DNA of 64,000 nt from Bolinopsis microptera (lineage: Eukaryota > Ctenophora > Tentaculata > Lobata > Bolinopsidae): positions 3,861,675-3,925,674 of the forward strand of contig NC_087078.1 in NCBI RefSeq assembly GCF_026151205.1. The letters run 5' to 3'. The position numbers and the translations under genes were made by a program. The notes under the pieces are model-generated. The model ran no database searches, was not told where the DNA came from, and saw only the letters and a program-made list of their open reading frames with translations. Below are positions 1 through 10,303 of this stretch, in pieces. Every line of letters starts with the position of its first letter. Position 1 is the first letter of the stretch.

Positions 1-126
1 GCCCACACACACGCCCACACACACGCTCACACACACGCTCACACACACGCTCACACACACGCCCACACACACGCTCACACACACACACGCACACGCCCAC
101 ACACACGCTCACACACGCGCACAACA
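1..126. repeat. CA-rich microsatellite
   Basis: Imperfect tandem array of CACACACG and GCCCACACACA units at the window's left edge; it probably continues outside. From 127 to 899 the sequence is AT-rich and I see no coding exon, apart from a short segment (about 793-842, CTCAAATTATTTGTTATAT) that recurs near 34347-34386. Confidence 0.85.
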
Positions 127-899
127 CTGCGCTAAGTTGAAAGATGAATATTTGAAAGATGAATATTTGAAAGATAAGATACCAATTAGAATGCTCTCAC
201 TAGAAGAATTATAGTGACCGATGTAAAATGCCACGTTTTAGCCGTGCGGGAGAGTAGTGTATTGATTAATTGCATCCATTTTCTCTGACGATATGCTTAT
301 TAATTTCATGTTCAATAACGTGTTAAAAATGTAAAGCAATTTCGTATTTTCTATGATATTTATATTGAAATCTTGAGACCGATTCTATTTGTAGAGAGAA
401 GGAAAACGTCATTGCTAAAAAACGTAAAATTATAGTGATGATATATGGAGCATAAGATATCAAAATATATTGCAAAACAAATGTACCTCAAAATGAAATA
501 TCAAAAGTGTAATCAAACGGATAAAAAGCTGTAGTTACAAAACATAATTCTATATCAGGAAATAAATGCGTCACCTCTAACAGTAACCAACGATGACTTA
601 CTTTTCATTTGCATAAAAATAATGTAACAGAAGAGGGGTACCTCATTTCCTTCTCAATTTTCCTAAAACAGATAGATGAAAGCAATTGAAGTAAGTTTAA
701 CAAGTGTAACTTAATAACCTTATAATGCTTTTGGACACGATGGGAAACACACAACATAAGGCTTGAAATCTTCGTAAAACTACATCATTAGAGCCTCAAA
801 TTATTTGTTATATTATATGTAGTAGTGTTGAAAGTATTAAAATAACCTTATCACACAACTCAGTTAACCCAGTGTAACTGGTACACTCCCGCAATGTTT

Positions 900-3507
900 C
901 TATTTAACAGGGATAATCCTGTCAGAGGAAAGTAGTGTCCTGATATCTGAACTGTTGGAACTCTGCCAAGAGCAGTCTGAACTGATTTCACGTTGTGTGG
1001 AAGAGGCGTAGAGCAAGGTAAAGTGAATACCATCCTTTCCCTGGGATCAGTTTTAGTGGGGGGGGGGGGGGCGAGGTATTCTATAGATTACAAGAAATAG
1101 AATACAGCAGTATGGATAACAAGAGGGTAAAGGTAGATAGGTGAAATCTGCAATGATTCGCTTCAATACAATACAAAAATAAGGCTTATAAGAAATGCTA
1201 AGAGACTGGCAGTCATTATTTTAGCCACGACTTTTAAAGCTTAATAGTATTCATTCTTGATCACACTCATTATTATTTTTAAATCGACAGCCGAGAAAAT
1301 CATGACAAGGATAATCAATTTAATAGGGAAGTTCATTGGATCAAGGAAAGGACAAGCTGTGATTAGAATAAAACCACTCTCACGAAAGTGATCTCAGTTT
1401 AGAATTAGATAAGAATGAGCGAGATTCGTAGTAGTTAGTTGCTGTTATTACTTCAGCGAGATGTCCTTACAATTATCACTTCGTCAAAATTCAAGATTGT
1501 TGGTTAGATTTTTCATAACAACACGTGTGAAACATAACAACACTTGTAACACATAACAACACGTACCTGTCGACCATCGTAGGCTAAAGTTAGAATACCG
1601 CGAAATAACAAGTCAGAGGTGGAGCCAACTCCTACAATCTCCTGAATTAGAACTGTTTGTAGATCTCAAGTAAGTTGAGTTTTAGAACTGGACTGCTACT
1701 TTAAACGCAGCTATTGTATCAGCTGTGATTCTCGAATACACGTTGAACTTCTGTGCGTACATATGAAAATATCAGATTTCATATCAAAAGATTGCAAGCC
1801 TATGCAAACTTTCAAATGTAATGAGTTTGAACTATAAAGTTTCTGAGTAAAGAAGAGTGACGACCAATGTCCCTTAATCAATGGATCTCACATACCTTGC
1901 ATATCTTGTCAGCTATCCCAAATATGTCGAAAATATGTTTGGCATGGCTTTTGGGGTCCCTTTTTTCAATAGACATGGTCGGGAGACCTCCACTTCTATC
2001 AGTCACAACTGATATCGGACTGTAAGTAAGCTATGTTAAACTCATGAATCAGGGGGTGGGGGACCGGGACTCTAGGGCGTAAGACTTTACGGCGGCGCCG
2101 TGCAAACCGGGACTCTAGGGCCTGGGGGTGTGAAAAAACAGGACTCTACGGCGGCAAATATTATTTTCCTATTTTCGATCAAAATAGATCTAATTCCATA
2201 TTAAATGTTAATTAGCAATTAGGATGCTCGTAGTCACAGCCCGTCACAGGGAGTGTTCTTTGAAAGGGTGTTAATCATCGAGTGACTATAAATTGAATCA
2301 TAAGTTTAAAGATTTGTAAATAAACGAAGATAAACCTCCCACTATTATCATTAAACACGATAGCAAGGGATACAGTGTAATTAGCTCTCTCTATCGCAGA
2401 AGGGAGAGTACCAACAAACAGTTTCTCCTGTTGTACCACAGCATTCCGTATCACTGGGATAATATCGGCGGCCCTGAAATTATACAATTTATTGAACCAG
2501 AATCGGGTCATCTAACCCTACTTATAATTATAGTTATTGTTATAAAACAATATTGAAAATGTTCAAGATATTCAGCGTTTAATGAACGATCCCGGCGATA
2601 GACACTGCGCGCGCGTTAGAAAACACGTGCTATGGAAAATAAGTACCCTTGCAGAAACACCGCGCGTTACTAAAACAGTATGTTCGAAACGTGACTACAT
2701 AATGGCAAACCTTAAATCGATTCTGCGGTCGAGTACTTCCGTCAAATCAAACCACTTGGCTTGAATGCTTTCCTTGTCTTCGTGAGTCTTCAGTTCTCCT
2801 CCAGATATCTCTCCGTAAAAGTTAAATCTCATCCACCTGAATTGGGCGAGAGCAATTTTAATTAAGGGAAACTTCTGGTCGACAATTCTGCTCGATACAA
2901 GGGTATACTCAAATTTAATAAATTACGGTTATTTGATCTGTTAACCATATTATTGAGCTAACTTGACCGTACCCAGGAGAGCTCCCCTCAATTCCCACAA
3001 CACGTGTCGGATTAAAGAGAAACCCCGCCTCCTCCTGCACCTCCCTCTGTACAGCCAGTGTCAGTGTTTCTCCAGGATCTACTCTCCCTGCAGGCAGGTA
3101 CCATTTACCTCTACACCCCAGCTTAGCTTCCTGGATCATCAGCACCTGGTCAGTGGTGATTATTGGACTCCAGCCAAGTTGGGACACGTGCAGTGCAGTA
3201 TAGTAACATGCGAGTAACAAGCACTTGTTTATCATAACACACTAAGATTTCAGTAGAAGTGTGGTTTAAAAGTAGACGACTAAAATATGGAACTAAGTAT
3301 TGTGGTTAGTAGTAGTTACAAAATTATACGAATAACTAAGTACCGTGGTTTACAGTTTAGCACTATGAACAATACCTTGTTATCTTTGAGAATAACAGCA
3401 CTGACGATGTAGCAACAGTTCCGTCTAAGTTGAGCCACATAACCATCAGTAGGAAGAGAGGGAGAGAGGGACAGTGGGGAAACTAACAATCTTCCTAAAT
3501 CTTCCAT
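900..3507 (-). CDS. NUDT18: NUDT18-like nudix hydrolase (8-oxo-dGDP diphosphatase), 7 exons
   Basis: Exons on the minus strand in order: 3507-3376, 3145-2973, 2836-2711, 2473-2336, 2019-1896, 1641-1567, 1040-900. All junctions are GT-AG and in phase, total 909 nt, 302 residues (human NUDT18 is about 323). The nudix box lies in exon 2: GRVDPGE followed by REVQEEAG, i.e. G-x5-E-x7-REVxEExG. WYLPAGR and [11 protein letters not shown] before it are typical of NUDT18. Exon 3 starts with [20 protein letters not shown]; the protein ends SDRIIPVK, resembling the family's VVPV-type C-terminus. Known family role: hydrolysis of oxidised guanine nucleoside diphosphates, cleansing the nucleotide pool. The start ATG at 3507 is the first in-frame Met and precedes the conserved [10 protein letters not shown] strand. 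The second intron of the region (2020-2335) carries a GGGACTCTAGGGC repeat. Orthology is by motif recall, not by search. Confidence 0.85.
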
Positions 3508-4361
3508 CTTCCTCTGTCATCCAACCCATCTACTTTATCACGCGTTATTCACATCCGCTAGTTCATGTTTATAGCTTTATAGTACTCTACTCTTTTATAA
3601 ATCAGTAATAATTTTGCAAAACCATTTTTAGTTCTGACAGTACAGTTTGGTTTTAACAAAATATGAAGATTAAGTTATTTTATATTTCTTTGTCCCCGAG
3701 GCGCATGATCTCTGGGCAAGATTTAATAGTTTGATTAAAGTGATTCTTTGCCAAGATTATAACTTTTGTTTGCTTTCACATGTTATTGAATTGTTGAGCT
3801 GTGCCAACATAAACAAACTGTTAACCACTTTAGTGACTTTTGTAAATCAAATAATATGTAACAAATAATTAGCCAATCATAGCTCAAGACTTTTGTATTT
3901 GAATTTTAACAATGAACAAAACAAACACGTGTGGATATTGTCCAACATAATGACTGTAATAAATAATAATGACATCACCAAATTGAGAATTCTAATTAAA
4001 CTGATAAATTTGTACATTAAGACGAAGATTCGCCTACAAGAGTCTGTGAATATGCCCAGTACTGCGCACACAAGTCTCTTTTGATGAGGGTTTCATTCAG
4101 TCAGTGCACCTTTTTACTTAATATTATTTTTTGAAATACTTGTTATAATGATAATTAACATGCCTTTGTAAAAGGTGAAAATAATTCGGTGTTCTCAGGG
4201 CTGTTTCTAAAATATGTTGCATGCCTTATTAGGAAATTACTTTAGAAGAAATGTTCAAGTAACCGGAATATTGTCTGAAATAGGATGCATCATGCAATTC
4301 TCCATACAAATAAACATATTGCTCTTCAGTCCTTTGTTGTAAAGAATAAATATATATCCCA
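3508..4361. other. AT-rich intergenic stretch
   Basis: Between the NUDT18 start and the 3' end of the small peptide gene. It is probably the promoter side of NUDT18. Short ORFs on both strands at 3877-4084 mirror each other and show no domain, signal peptide or splice logic. I see nothing else here. Confidence 0.6.
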
Positions 4362-4577
4362 TTATCCTTTTCTGAAACCACTCTTCAGTCCGTGTTTTAA
4401 AATATTACCCTCACTATCCATATCATGAATTATCTCCACCATATCCACCAACTCCGCCTCATCCAACTCTGCCTCAGGAACTTCAATATCACTAATGTCT
4501 TCTTCGACCTCAAATTCAACTGGTTTAGCTGATACCGCGAACAATACAAACAGAACCAAGACAATGTGGCTGTTCAT
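4362..4577 (-). CDS. Small secreted acidic precursor peptide (71 aa), unknown
   Basis: Single-exon ORF starting with a clear signal peptide (MNSHIVLVLFVLFAVSA, probable cleavage before KPVEF). A strongly acidic segment follows at residues 19-58 (many Glu/Asp, repeats of the type EAELDEAELVD), then a short basic end, KHGLKSGFRKG. The layout signal / acidic pro-region / basic tail is that of precursors of antimicrobial peptides or neuropeptides, but no dibasic cleavage site or cysteine pattern proves either. The ATG at 4577 is the only Met before the hydrophobic core. No homologue is recognised. It could also be the first exon of a longer spliced gene. Confidence 0.5.
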   Translation of the reverse strand: MNSHIVLVLFVLFAVSAKPVEFEVEEDISDIEVPEAELDEAELVDMVEIIHDMDSEGNILKHGLKSGFRKG

Positions 4578-5582
4578 GGTTTACAGAACAAGATAATTTA
4601 CCAGCAAATACTAGTTGTCAATTGATGCACTGATTACAAGGAAATGCCACATTTAGCATTTATTCTTAAAGAAAAGTCTTCAAGTTTACTTACTGTTAAT
4701 ATATCGTCATCATGGGAATTTTAGTATACTACTGAATAACTTCATTGTGGAGAATATTAATCTATCTTCGCAAAGTGTGAACCAAACAATATTAACATCA
4801 ATTAATAAGCAGAGAATAAAGCTGTTTAATAGAGAGAGAGAGAGTGTGCCTCAAATATAGCTGGAAACTATCGATCAGTCTCAATGAAGTTAGTGTAATG
4901 ACACAAGTAACACCCCCTATCAAGATTGCTGAGAAAGTGCGATGAGCCTGGATTATGGGCATTTGAAAGTGCGATTGTCACGTGTCACGGGGGGGGGGGG
5001 GGGGGGGGATTTTTGGCCTAATTCAGCATATCCTGTCAAATTGCAGTATAACTGCACGAAATTCGCCCCTTGTAGTCCAAATTTACATTTCTTATTACTA
5101 GAATTCATTCCTCAAAACAAGTGTTTCAAAAATTGTTCCAGATCCTTCCTCCTTGCGCCCTTTCTGAGAGTGAAACCTACTGTAACCATATTTTTCAAAA
5201 TTTACAGGAATTAATCCTTTGATATGACCCTTAAATTAGCGCAAGAAAATCTTGCTAGAATTACCATTTCACTGAATCTCCTGAAACTATTTTGAGAGAA
5301 TACGATATGCTTGAACTAAACTTATTTTGCTAGAACTGCTTGCACGCCCTAATATGCATTCAAAATCGTATTATTTGATATTTGTTATTGAAACTGTGTT
5401 TGAAAATTATCTCTATCGCCAAATTTTTCATTGCAAAAATAAGTACCAGTAAAATGATCTTCAACGGGCTTCGGACCGCCTACATATGGCATCATAGAAA
5501 AGTGGCTAACCAATCGCGCCACTGAGTATACATATATAATAATATTTGTGTATATATATACGCGCGTTCATGCTAATTGCTT
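4578..5582. other. Intergenic DNA with poly-G tract
   Basis: AT-rich sequence left of the copia element. It holds a GA microsatellite near 4834-4852 and an uninterrupted run of about 20 G at 4989-5008, preceded by CACGTGTCAC, which resembles the GTGTCA-poly-G end of the mosaic repeats at 10304 and 21852. It could be a decayed end of that repeat. No gene is seen. Confidence 0.5.
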
Positions 5583-5731
5583 TGTTAAGTTGCTTTATAT
5601 CATTAACTATGTATTTCCCAGGGCTTTGCTGTATATAAGCGTATGACTTGATACTGTATGACTTGATACGATTCATTACTACCTTTCATATAACAACGGT
5701 GTAGTTACTGGTACCAAACACAAGGTTAACA
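5583..5731 (+). repeat. 5' LTR of Ty1/copia element (149 bp)
   Basis: Starts TGTTAAG and ends GTTAACA, so the termini are the inverted pair TGTTAA/TTAACA with canonical TG...CA. It contains a TATATAAG box at 5632-5639. The same sequence recurs, as far as I can read without a mismatch, as two pieces at 10287-10303 and 24386-24523. The flanking tetranucleotide GCTT (5579-5582) recurs just after the 3' LTR (24524-24527) and is the probable target-site duplication. Confidence 0.9.
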
Positions 5732-5752
5732 GTGGTTGCAGGAAGTGTGAAA

Positions 5753-8239
5753 ATGTCAAAGCAAAGCCCTCCTAGGATTGGTGAGGATTATGGAGCATGG
5801 AAAAAGGAGATAAAAATCTGGGAGTTAGGGACTGATGTCGCGGTGAAGAAACAAGCTCCTACGGTTATTGGGGTCTTGGGTGGAGACTACAAAACTGTTG
5901 CAATTGAAATGTCTCTAGAAGATATGGTCAAAGAAAATGGTTTGGAACTTTTAATCACACATCTAGACAAGGTGTTTGAGAAAGACAAAAATGATATGGC
6001 CTATGAAAGGTATGTTATTTTTGAAGATATAAGAAGAAATCAAGATGAAGAAGTCGCAGACTTCATGATTCGTTTTGACCGTGCTATGAAACAAGCTAAA
6101 GCTATTGACATTACTTATCCTGATAATGTGCTTGCTTTCAAATTGATGAGGTCCATGGATCTGAGTGCTGATGAACAGAAAATGATCATGACTGCTTGCA
6201 CTGATATTAAATATGACTCAATGCAGTCTGTCATCAAACGTATCTTGGGTGGAAAAACCAGCACATGTGGATCAAATGATATCAAAATTAAGCAGGAGAC
6301 ACAAGAGTCGTTCTATGCCAGACAAGGACAAAAGAACTACCAAAACTATAGATCAGGGAACAAATTCAGCTCAAATAATAATCAACAGTATTACCCGAAC
6401 GGTAATCAGCAGCAACATCAGGGCAAGAACAAGTACATAAATCGAAAGGACAAGTATGGGAACATAATGTTGTGTTTGATATGTGATTCAAAGTATCATT
6501 TGGTGCGAGAATGCCCACGCAAAAGTACACCATCCTTCTTTACACGCTCAGTCCAAGGAGAGCTGGAAAGTGAACCTAATCTGGAGAACGTTACAGAGAA
6601 GGTGAAACTTCAATATTTCACCAAAGAGTATTCCTCACCCCAAGCTATTTACCTTGCTGAATCATTTGGTAATGCTATTTTGGATACTGGTTGTACCAAA
6701 ACAGTGTGTGGTGAATTATGGTTGAAGGATTTTGTGAAAAAGTCCAAAGTTGTTCTCGAAACCTCTCCTTCTTCGGCTGTGTATAGGTTTGGTGATGGTG
6801 ACCCTATCAGAGCAACAAAACAGGTTCTTCTGCCAATGAATCTTGATGGTGAGTTGTTTGATCTAAAATGTGATGTGGTAAATGATGATATACCTCTTTT
6901 AATTAGTCAAGAGACTATGCAGAATACTGAGACTGTCATTGATATGGTCAACAACCGTGTTAGTATGTTTGGGAAGGACATTCCTACTTCTTTCACCTCC
7001 ACTGGGCTAATAATGATTGATATGTTGCCTCACATTGAGATTGATGATACATTTGAAGACCACTTAGAAGAAGCAGCTACCGTTAATGTCTGTCAGTTTG
7101 TCGAAAAGAAATTGGACAAAGCTTCGGTGAAAAAGCTTCATTGTCAGCTGGGACATGGTTCATATGACAAGCTCAGGCGACTACTTAGTGATGCTGGTTT
7201 GGGAGATGTAGATTTGTTTAGAGTTCTACAAGAGGTCATTGAAACTTGTGAGATCTGTCAAGTTTACAAGAAGGCTCCTGCTAAACCATGCACATCATTT
7301 CCAAGAGCTCGAGGAATAAATGAATCAGTTGCCATTGATCTGCACAAGCTGGATAATAATTTGTACTACCTGCACATCATTGATGAATTCTCTCGGTTTA
7401 GTCAGGCTGGGATTGTCAGGTCCAAGAAGACTAGTGAGATTATTGATGTTCTCAGTCAGAAATGGATATCCGTCTTTGGGTGCCCTTCATTGATATTCTC
7501 TGATAATGGCGGAGAGTTTTGTTCCAAAGAGTTTGAAGATTGGACACAGAATTTCAACATTGAGCATAAGACTTCTGCTGCCTATAGTCCTTTCTCAAAT
7601 GGAATAGTTGAGCGGCATAATGCTGTAATTTCCTTGATGATGCTGAAACTGGCTGAAGAATTTCCAAATACTAATGTTGATACCATACTCAGCTGGGCGT
7701 GTAGTGCAAAGAACTCACTCAGTACTGTTGCGGGTTTCTCACCCAATCAGCTCATGTTTGGGACACAAACATACCTGCCCAATGTCCTCAACTCAAGTCC
7801 ACCTGCTCTTGAGAATGAAACATCAAGTAAAGTAGTCGCTAGTCATATTAATGCAATGAACGCTTCTAGAAGGATGTTTCTAAGCTGTGAAAGCTCCAAT
7901 AGGATAATGAAGGCTTTGAAGAAGCCACTGAGAACTTACACAACACCCATAACCTTTGGAAGTAAAGTTTACTACAAAGCTGTGGGATCAGACAAGTGGA
8001 AGGGCCCTGCAACGGTAATAGGACAAGATAGTACAGTGGTATTTCTTCGTCAAGGAAGCTTTGTAACAAGAGTACATCAGAGCAGGATCTCTCTTGTGAA
8101 GGACCAGGTTCCCTATGAATCTAAATCTGATAGTACAAATGGTCCAATTCAGGATGTTGAGTCTATCAAGCAAGTGTACTTAGAATACCAGGTCTTGACT
8201 GTTCTAGTGATGATGTTCCAGTCCAAGAAGTTGAAGTAG
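5753..8239 (+). CDS. Copia Gag-protease-integrase polyprotein
   Basis: The reading frame is open from 5732 (GTG), but the first ATG, MSKQSPPRIGED, is at 5753. Gag (UBN2-like, GAWKKEIKIWEL) comes first, then a CX2CX4HX4C zinc knuckle (CLICDSKYHLVREC, about 6470-6512), an aspartic protease with DTG (AILDTGCTKTVCG, about 6670), an HHCC zinc site (HCQLGHG ... CEICQVYKK) and a DDE integrase core (IDLHKL ... IFSDNGGEF ... SNGIVERHN). The frame ends at TAG 8237-8239. The homologous acidic linker (VPVQEVEVEPS) continues in another frame, so a frameshift lies near 8175-8190. The GTGGTTGCAGG just after the LTR is the probable primer binding site. Function: capsid, maturation and chromosomal integration. 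Confidence 0.9.
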   Translation: MSKQSPPRIGEDYGAWKKEIKIWELGTDVAVKKQAPTVIGVLGGDYKTVAIEMSLEDMVKENGLELLITHLDKVFEKDKNDMAYERYVIFEDIRRNQDEEVADFMIRFDRAMKQAKAIDITYPDNVLAFKLMRSMDLSADEQKMIMTACTDIKYDSMQSVIKRILGGKTSTCGSNDIKIKQETQESFYARQGQKNYQNYRSGNKFSSNNNQQYYPNGNQQQHQGKNKYINRKDKYGNIMLCLICDSKYHLVRECPRKSTPSFFTRSVQGELESEPNLENVTEKVKLQYFTKEYSSPQAIYLAESFGNAILDTGCTKTVCGELWLKDFVKKSKVVLETSPSSAVYRFGDGDPIRATKQVLLPMNLDGELFDLKCDVVNDDIPLLISQETMQNTETVIDMVNNRVSMFGKDIPTSFTSTGLIMIDMLPHIEIDDTFEDHLEEAATVNVCQFVEKKLDKASVKKLHCQLGHGSYDKLRRLLSDAGLGDVDLFRVLQEVIETCEICQVYKKAPAKPCTSFPRARGINESVAIDLHKLDNNLYYLHIIDEFSRFSQAGIVRSKKTSEIIDVLSQKWISVFGCPSLIFSDNGGEFCSKEFEDWTQNFNIEHKTSAAYSPFSNGIVERHNAVISLMMLKLAEEFPNTNVDTILSWACSAKNSLSTVAGFSPNQLMFGTQTYLPNVLNSSPPALENETSSKVVASHINAMNASRRMFLSCESSNRIMKALKKPLRTYTTPITFGSKVYYKAVGSDKWKGPATVIGQDSTVVFLRQGSFVTRVHQSRISLVKDQVPYESKSDSTNGPIQDVESIKQVYLEYQVLTVLVMMFQSKKLK

Positions 8240-8307
8240 AGCCTTCTACAAACCCTGTAGCTGAAGTTAATTATCCAGCTGAAATCGAAGCTGAGTCACC
8301 TACAAGT

Positions 8308-9666
8308 TTGCCTGAAATTGCTGAGTTAGATAACAACACAGTCAGTACTAAGCAGGATCAAAGAATTGACAAGCCAACTGCCATTAAGAGAGGCTCAACA
8401 ATAATCTTTGTTGATGATGGGACACAGTATGAGGCTGTTGTATTGTCAAGAGGAGGAAGGGCTAATGGTAAACATAAGAACTGGTACAATGTTCATGTTA
8501 AAGAGACAGATGAAGTCATATCTATAGATGTATCTACCATTGATGACTTCACTGTACTGAACAAAGATGAAGGTGATGAGTTTGATTTCGACCCAATTGA
8601 AGATGTCTATGCTGTTCAATTGGATGACTATGCAACTGAAAAGCAGTTAGAACTGAGTTCGTGGGTAACTAACAAGGTGTATGAAGAAGTTCAGATAGAA
8701 GAGCTAGATGCTAGAAAAATTATCACAAGTACTTGGGTATGTAAACAGAATGGCGATACCAAAAAGGCTAGACTAGTTGCTCGGGGATTTCTTGAGGATA
8801 CATCGTCCATCCTAAGTGATTCCCCTACTTGTTGCAAAGAGAGTCTTCGTTTGCTTCTTGCCATCATTGCCGGAAAGAATTGGATTGTACAAGCATTAGA
8901 CATTAAGTCTGCTTTCTTGCAAGGGAACGACATGATGAGACCTGTGTACATGAAACCTCCTAAAGAAGCAAAAGTTGCCTCAGAGGTAATATGGAAGTTA
9001 AAAAAGTGTGTCTATGGGCTAGTGGACGCCAGTCTTAAGTGGTATCAGCGAGTTGCTGATTGTTTAATTGATCTTGATGGTGTGAAATCGAAAGACCCTG
9101 CTGTGTTTTACTGGAGAAAGGATGGAGACCTTGAAGGGGTTCTTGCCTTGCATGTCGACGATTTCATGTTTGCTGGATCAGCGAAGTTTCTTGAAGAAGT
9201 AATGACAAAAGTAAAATCTGAATTCCTCATAAAGACTGAAGAAAAATCTGCTTTCACTTACCTTGGGCTAGAAATTCGTCAAAAGGCTGACTATATTGAG
9301 ATGGATCAGAAGAAGTATATTGAAAAGCTTTGTCCCATTGATATACCAGGTGGCGCCCTTAAAACCAGGGACCTCTCCAGTGATGAGAAGAATACTCTTA
9401 AGTCTAAGCTGGGCCAGATCCTTTGGGTATCCAACCACTCTAGGCCTGATGTGTCATTTCAGGTTTGTGTTACCAGCACAGGTATCAAAGATGCCACTGT
9501 GAAGGACTTTCATGACTGTAATCAGGTCATAGAAAGGCTAAAGAGAAAGCATGTCTGTATCAAGCATCACTCACTTGGGAATCTGAAAAATCTGAAGTTT
9601 ATCCTCTTTAGTGATGCCTCACACAAAAACCTCTACAATGGAGCTTCACAGGGTGGATATATGTAG
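8308..9666 (+). CDS. Copia reverse transcriptase segment of the polyprotein
   Basis: This is a continuation of the copia polyprotein after the frame break near 8180; in this frame the sequence is open from about 8180, so the Met at 8308 is not a true start. Reverse transcriptase motifs: ALDIKSAFLQGN (finger/palm), VYMKPPKEA, KKCVYGLVDASLKWYQR, and the catalytic LHVDDF (the copia YVDD box with His for Tyr). It ends ASQGGYM-stop, where the RNase H domain would continue as GGYVVFIK in the next frame: a single-base indel near 9660. It would synthesise element cDNA in the virus-like particle. Confidence 0.88.
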   Translation: MPEIAELDNNTVSTKQDQRIDKPTAIKRGSTIIFVDDGTQYEAVVLSRGGRANGKHKNWYNVHVKETDEVISIDVSTIDDFTVLNKDEGDEFDFDPIEDVYAVQLDDYATEKQLELSSWVTNKVYEEVQIEELDARKIITSTWVCKQNGDTKKARLVARGFLEDTSSILSDSPTCCKESLRLLLAIIAGKNWIVQALDIKSAFLQGNDMMRPVYMKPPKEAKVASEVIWKLKKCVYGLVDASLKWYQRVADCLIDLDGVKSKDPAVFYWRKDGDLEGVLALHVDDFMFAGSAKFLEEVMTKVKSEFLIKTEEKSAFTYLGLEIRQKADYIEMDQKKYIEKLCPIDIPGGALKTRDLSSDEKNTLKSKLGQILWVSNHSRPDVSFQVCVTSTGIKDATVKDFHDCNQVIERLKRKHVCIKHHSLGNLKNLKFILFSDASHKNLYNGASQGGYM

Positions 9667-10082
9667 TGTTCATTAAGTCGGATGATAGCCAGTTTGCCAC
9701 TCCTTTGATATGGTGCTCAAAGAAGTTAAAGCGAATTGTAAGAAGCACCTTGTTTGCAGAAACCTATGCACTCCTTGAAGCAATTGACTCCTGCATCTTC
9801 CTTCGCAGAATGACATCACAGCTACTCAACATTGAGGATATTAAAATTGAATGTTATGTTGATAGTCAAACTTTGTGTGATTCCATTGTTAGTAATAAAC
9901 TGAATGAGGATAAGAGACTTAGGCATGAAATAGAATGTTTAAAAGAAACTGTTAAATTAGATAATATTGAAGTTCATTGGATATCTAATAAACTGCAAGT
10001 TGCAAACGTATTCACCAAAGCTGGGGCACCGACAAATTTAATACTTGAAGTTTTGGATACTGGAGTTTTAAGATTTCGATAA
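9666..10082 (+). CDS. Copia RNase H C-terminal segment
   Basis: The last part of the polyprotein, shifted by one base from the reverse transcriptase frame at about 9660. Recognisable copia RNase H motifs: PLIWCSKKLKRIVRST, FAETYALLEAID, YVDSQTLCDSI, and the end HWISNKLQVANVFTKAG, typical of copia C-termini. The DAS acid (FSDASHK) sits upstream in the previous frame. The stop TAA is at 10080-10082, followed by about 200 bp and the polypurine tract. Confidence 0.88.
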   Translation: MFIKSDDSQFATPLIWCSKKLKRIVRSTLFAETYALLEAIDSCIFLRRMTSQLLNIEDIKIECYVDSQTLCDSIVSNKLNEDKRLRHEIECLKETVKLDNIEVHWISNKLQVANVFTKAGAPTNLILEVLDTGVLRFR

Positions 10083-10286
10083 TTAATTTATCGTGTATTT
10101 GATAGATTTTACCCCCGGTGTTTTTTATGGGTCTATTGTTAGATCTCATTCGTTGTTTTATATGAACCCCCAGAGTTTCATCTCATCTTTACTTTATAAA
10201 TGAAGTTTTATATTGACTATTTAAATTATTACTATCACCTCGATTTTTATCCTAAGCTTTTGTTCATTGTTTGAAAGGGGTAAGAT

Positions 10287-10303
10287 TGTTAAGTTGCTTT
10301 ATA
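10287..10303 (+). repeat. First 17 bp of the split 3' LTR
   Basis: TGTTAAGTTGCTTTATA, identical to the start of the 5' LTR and placed right after the polypurine tract. The LTR stops at TTTATA and the poly-G end of the inserted repeat begins at 10304. Confidence 0.9.

Noticed and set aside
908..1011. Plus-strand terminal exon reading [19 protein letters not shown]
   Set aside because: It is the mirror of NUDT18 exon 7 on the minus strand, which joins in phase to exon 6 and ends like the family.
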